Below, piece by piece: positions 13,977 to 14,062 of a stretch of DNA of 14,062 nt. Made by a program: the position numbers and the translations under genes. This stretch comes from Nitrososphaerota archaeon (GTDB lineage Archaea; Thermoproteota; Nitrososphaeria; Nitrososphaerales; JACQRY01). Within the stretch, counting starts at the first letter, position 1, and the number at the start of each line of letters is the position of its first letter. The stretch spans positions 1-14,062 of the forward strand of contig JACQRY010000032.1 in the NCBI GenBank assembly GCA_016206275.1, written 5' to 3'. A model generated the notes under the pieces. It was not told the DNA's origin, did not search any database, and saw only the letters and a list, made by a program, of their open reading frames with translations.

Positions 13977-14062
13977 GCCTTCCTAGGCAGATCTAGCCTG
14001 ATGCAGTCTAATTGATTCAAGCATGGCATTAATCGGTCTAATCGGACAGCGTTTTTGCCTTA

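Noticed and set aside
13977..13988. Hairpin GCCT-TCCT-AGGC after the Fe-S subunit gene as a terminator
   Set aside because: The stem is only four base pairs and no T run follows it directly.

Overview
The window looks like part of an archaeal chromosome, most plausibly from the TACK side of the domain (a Bathyarchaeia-like or Thaumarchaeota-related lineage). The exact lineage is inferred. Evidence for Archaea is a 56-residue RNA polymerase subunit P gene, the archaeal acetoacetyl-CoA thiolase / HMG-CoA synthase / DUF35 operon of the mevalonate pathway, an HTH_10 (bacterio-opsin-activator type) regulator, and promoters with A/T-rich TATA-like boxes about 27-30 bases before the start codon. Base composition is near balanced and the genes are tightly packed. 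There is no CRISPR array, insertion sequence, tRNA or rRNA, and no gene-free stretch longer than about 180 bases.

Layout. At 1-260 (minus) is the N-terminal part of a CBS-domain protein, cut by the window edge. At 362-1423 (plus) is a divergent ornithine cyclodeaminase / mu-crystallin family protein. At 1428-4279 (minus) lies a core block: rpoP, HMG-CoA synthase, thiolase and the zinc-ribbon/OB-fold DUF35 protein. The last three are the known partners of the archaeal complex that makes HMG-CoA from acetyl-CoA for isoprenoid lipids. At 4459-5559 (plus) is an enolase-superfamily enzyme of the muconate-lactonizing type. It converges on and overlaps an orphan DNA methyltransferase (5543-6430, minus). 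At 6596-7348 (plus) is a creatininase-family gene interrupted by one in-frame TAA. A small possible winged-helix protein (7372-7617, minus) and an HTH_10 regulator (7750-8442, plus) diverge from an intergenic region with related palindromic sequences. The right third is a divergent catabolic module: a UbiD-type decarboxylase (8591-10048, minus) and a three-subunit molybdenum hydroxylase operon (10192-13976, plus; FAD, Mo and [2Fe-2S] subunits).

How the genes may work together. The mevalonate block is housekeeping. The other enzymes (OCD-like, MLE-like, creatininase-like, UbiD, Mo hydroxylase) are typical of small-molecule catabolism. The UbiD/Mo-hydroxylase pair suggests hydroxylation and prenylated-FMN-dependent (de)carboxylation of an aromatic or heteroaromatic carboxylate, but the substrate cannot be read from sequence.

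Expression pattern. First genes of transcripts (362, 4459, 6596, 7750, 10048, 10192) have a TATA-like box at leaderless distance and no Shine-Dalgarno. Downstream operon genes (thiolase, DUF35, Mo large subunit, Fe-S subunit) have GGTGA- or GAGG-type ribosome binding sites. Five genes appear to start with TTG. I did not find a clearly new multi-gene system. The most notable points are the single nonsense codon in the creatininase gene, the palindromic repeats around the regulator promoter, the atypical active sites of the OCD-like and MLE-like enzymes, and an unusual CxC zinc knuckle in RpoP.
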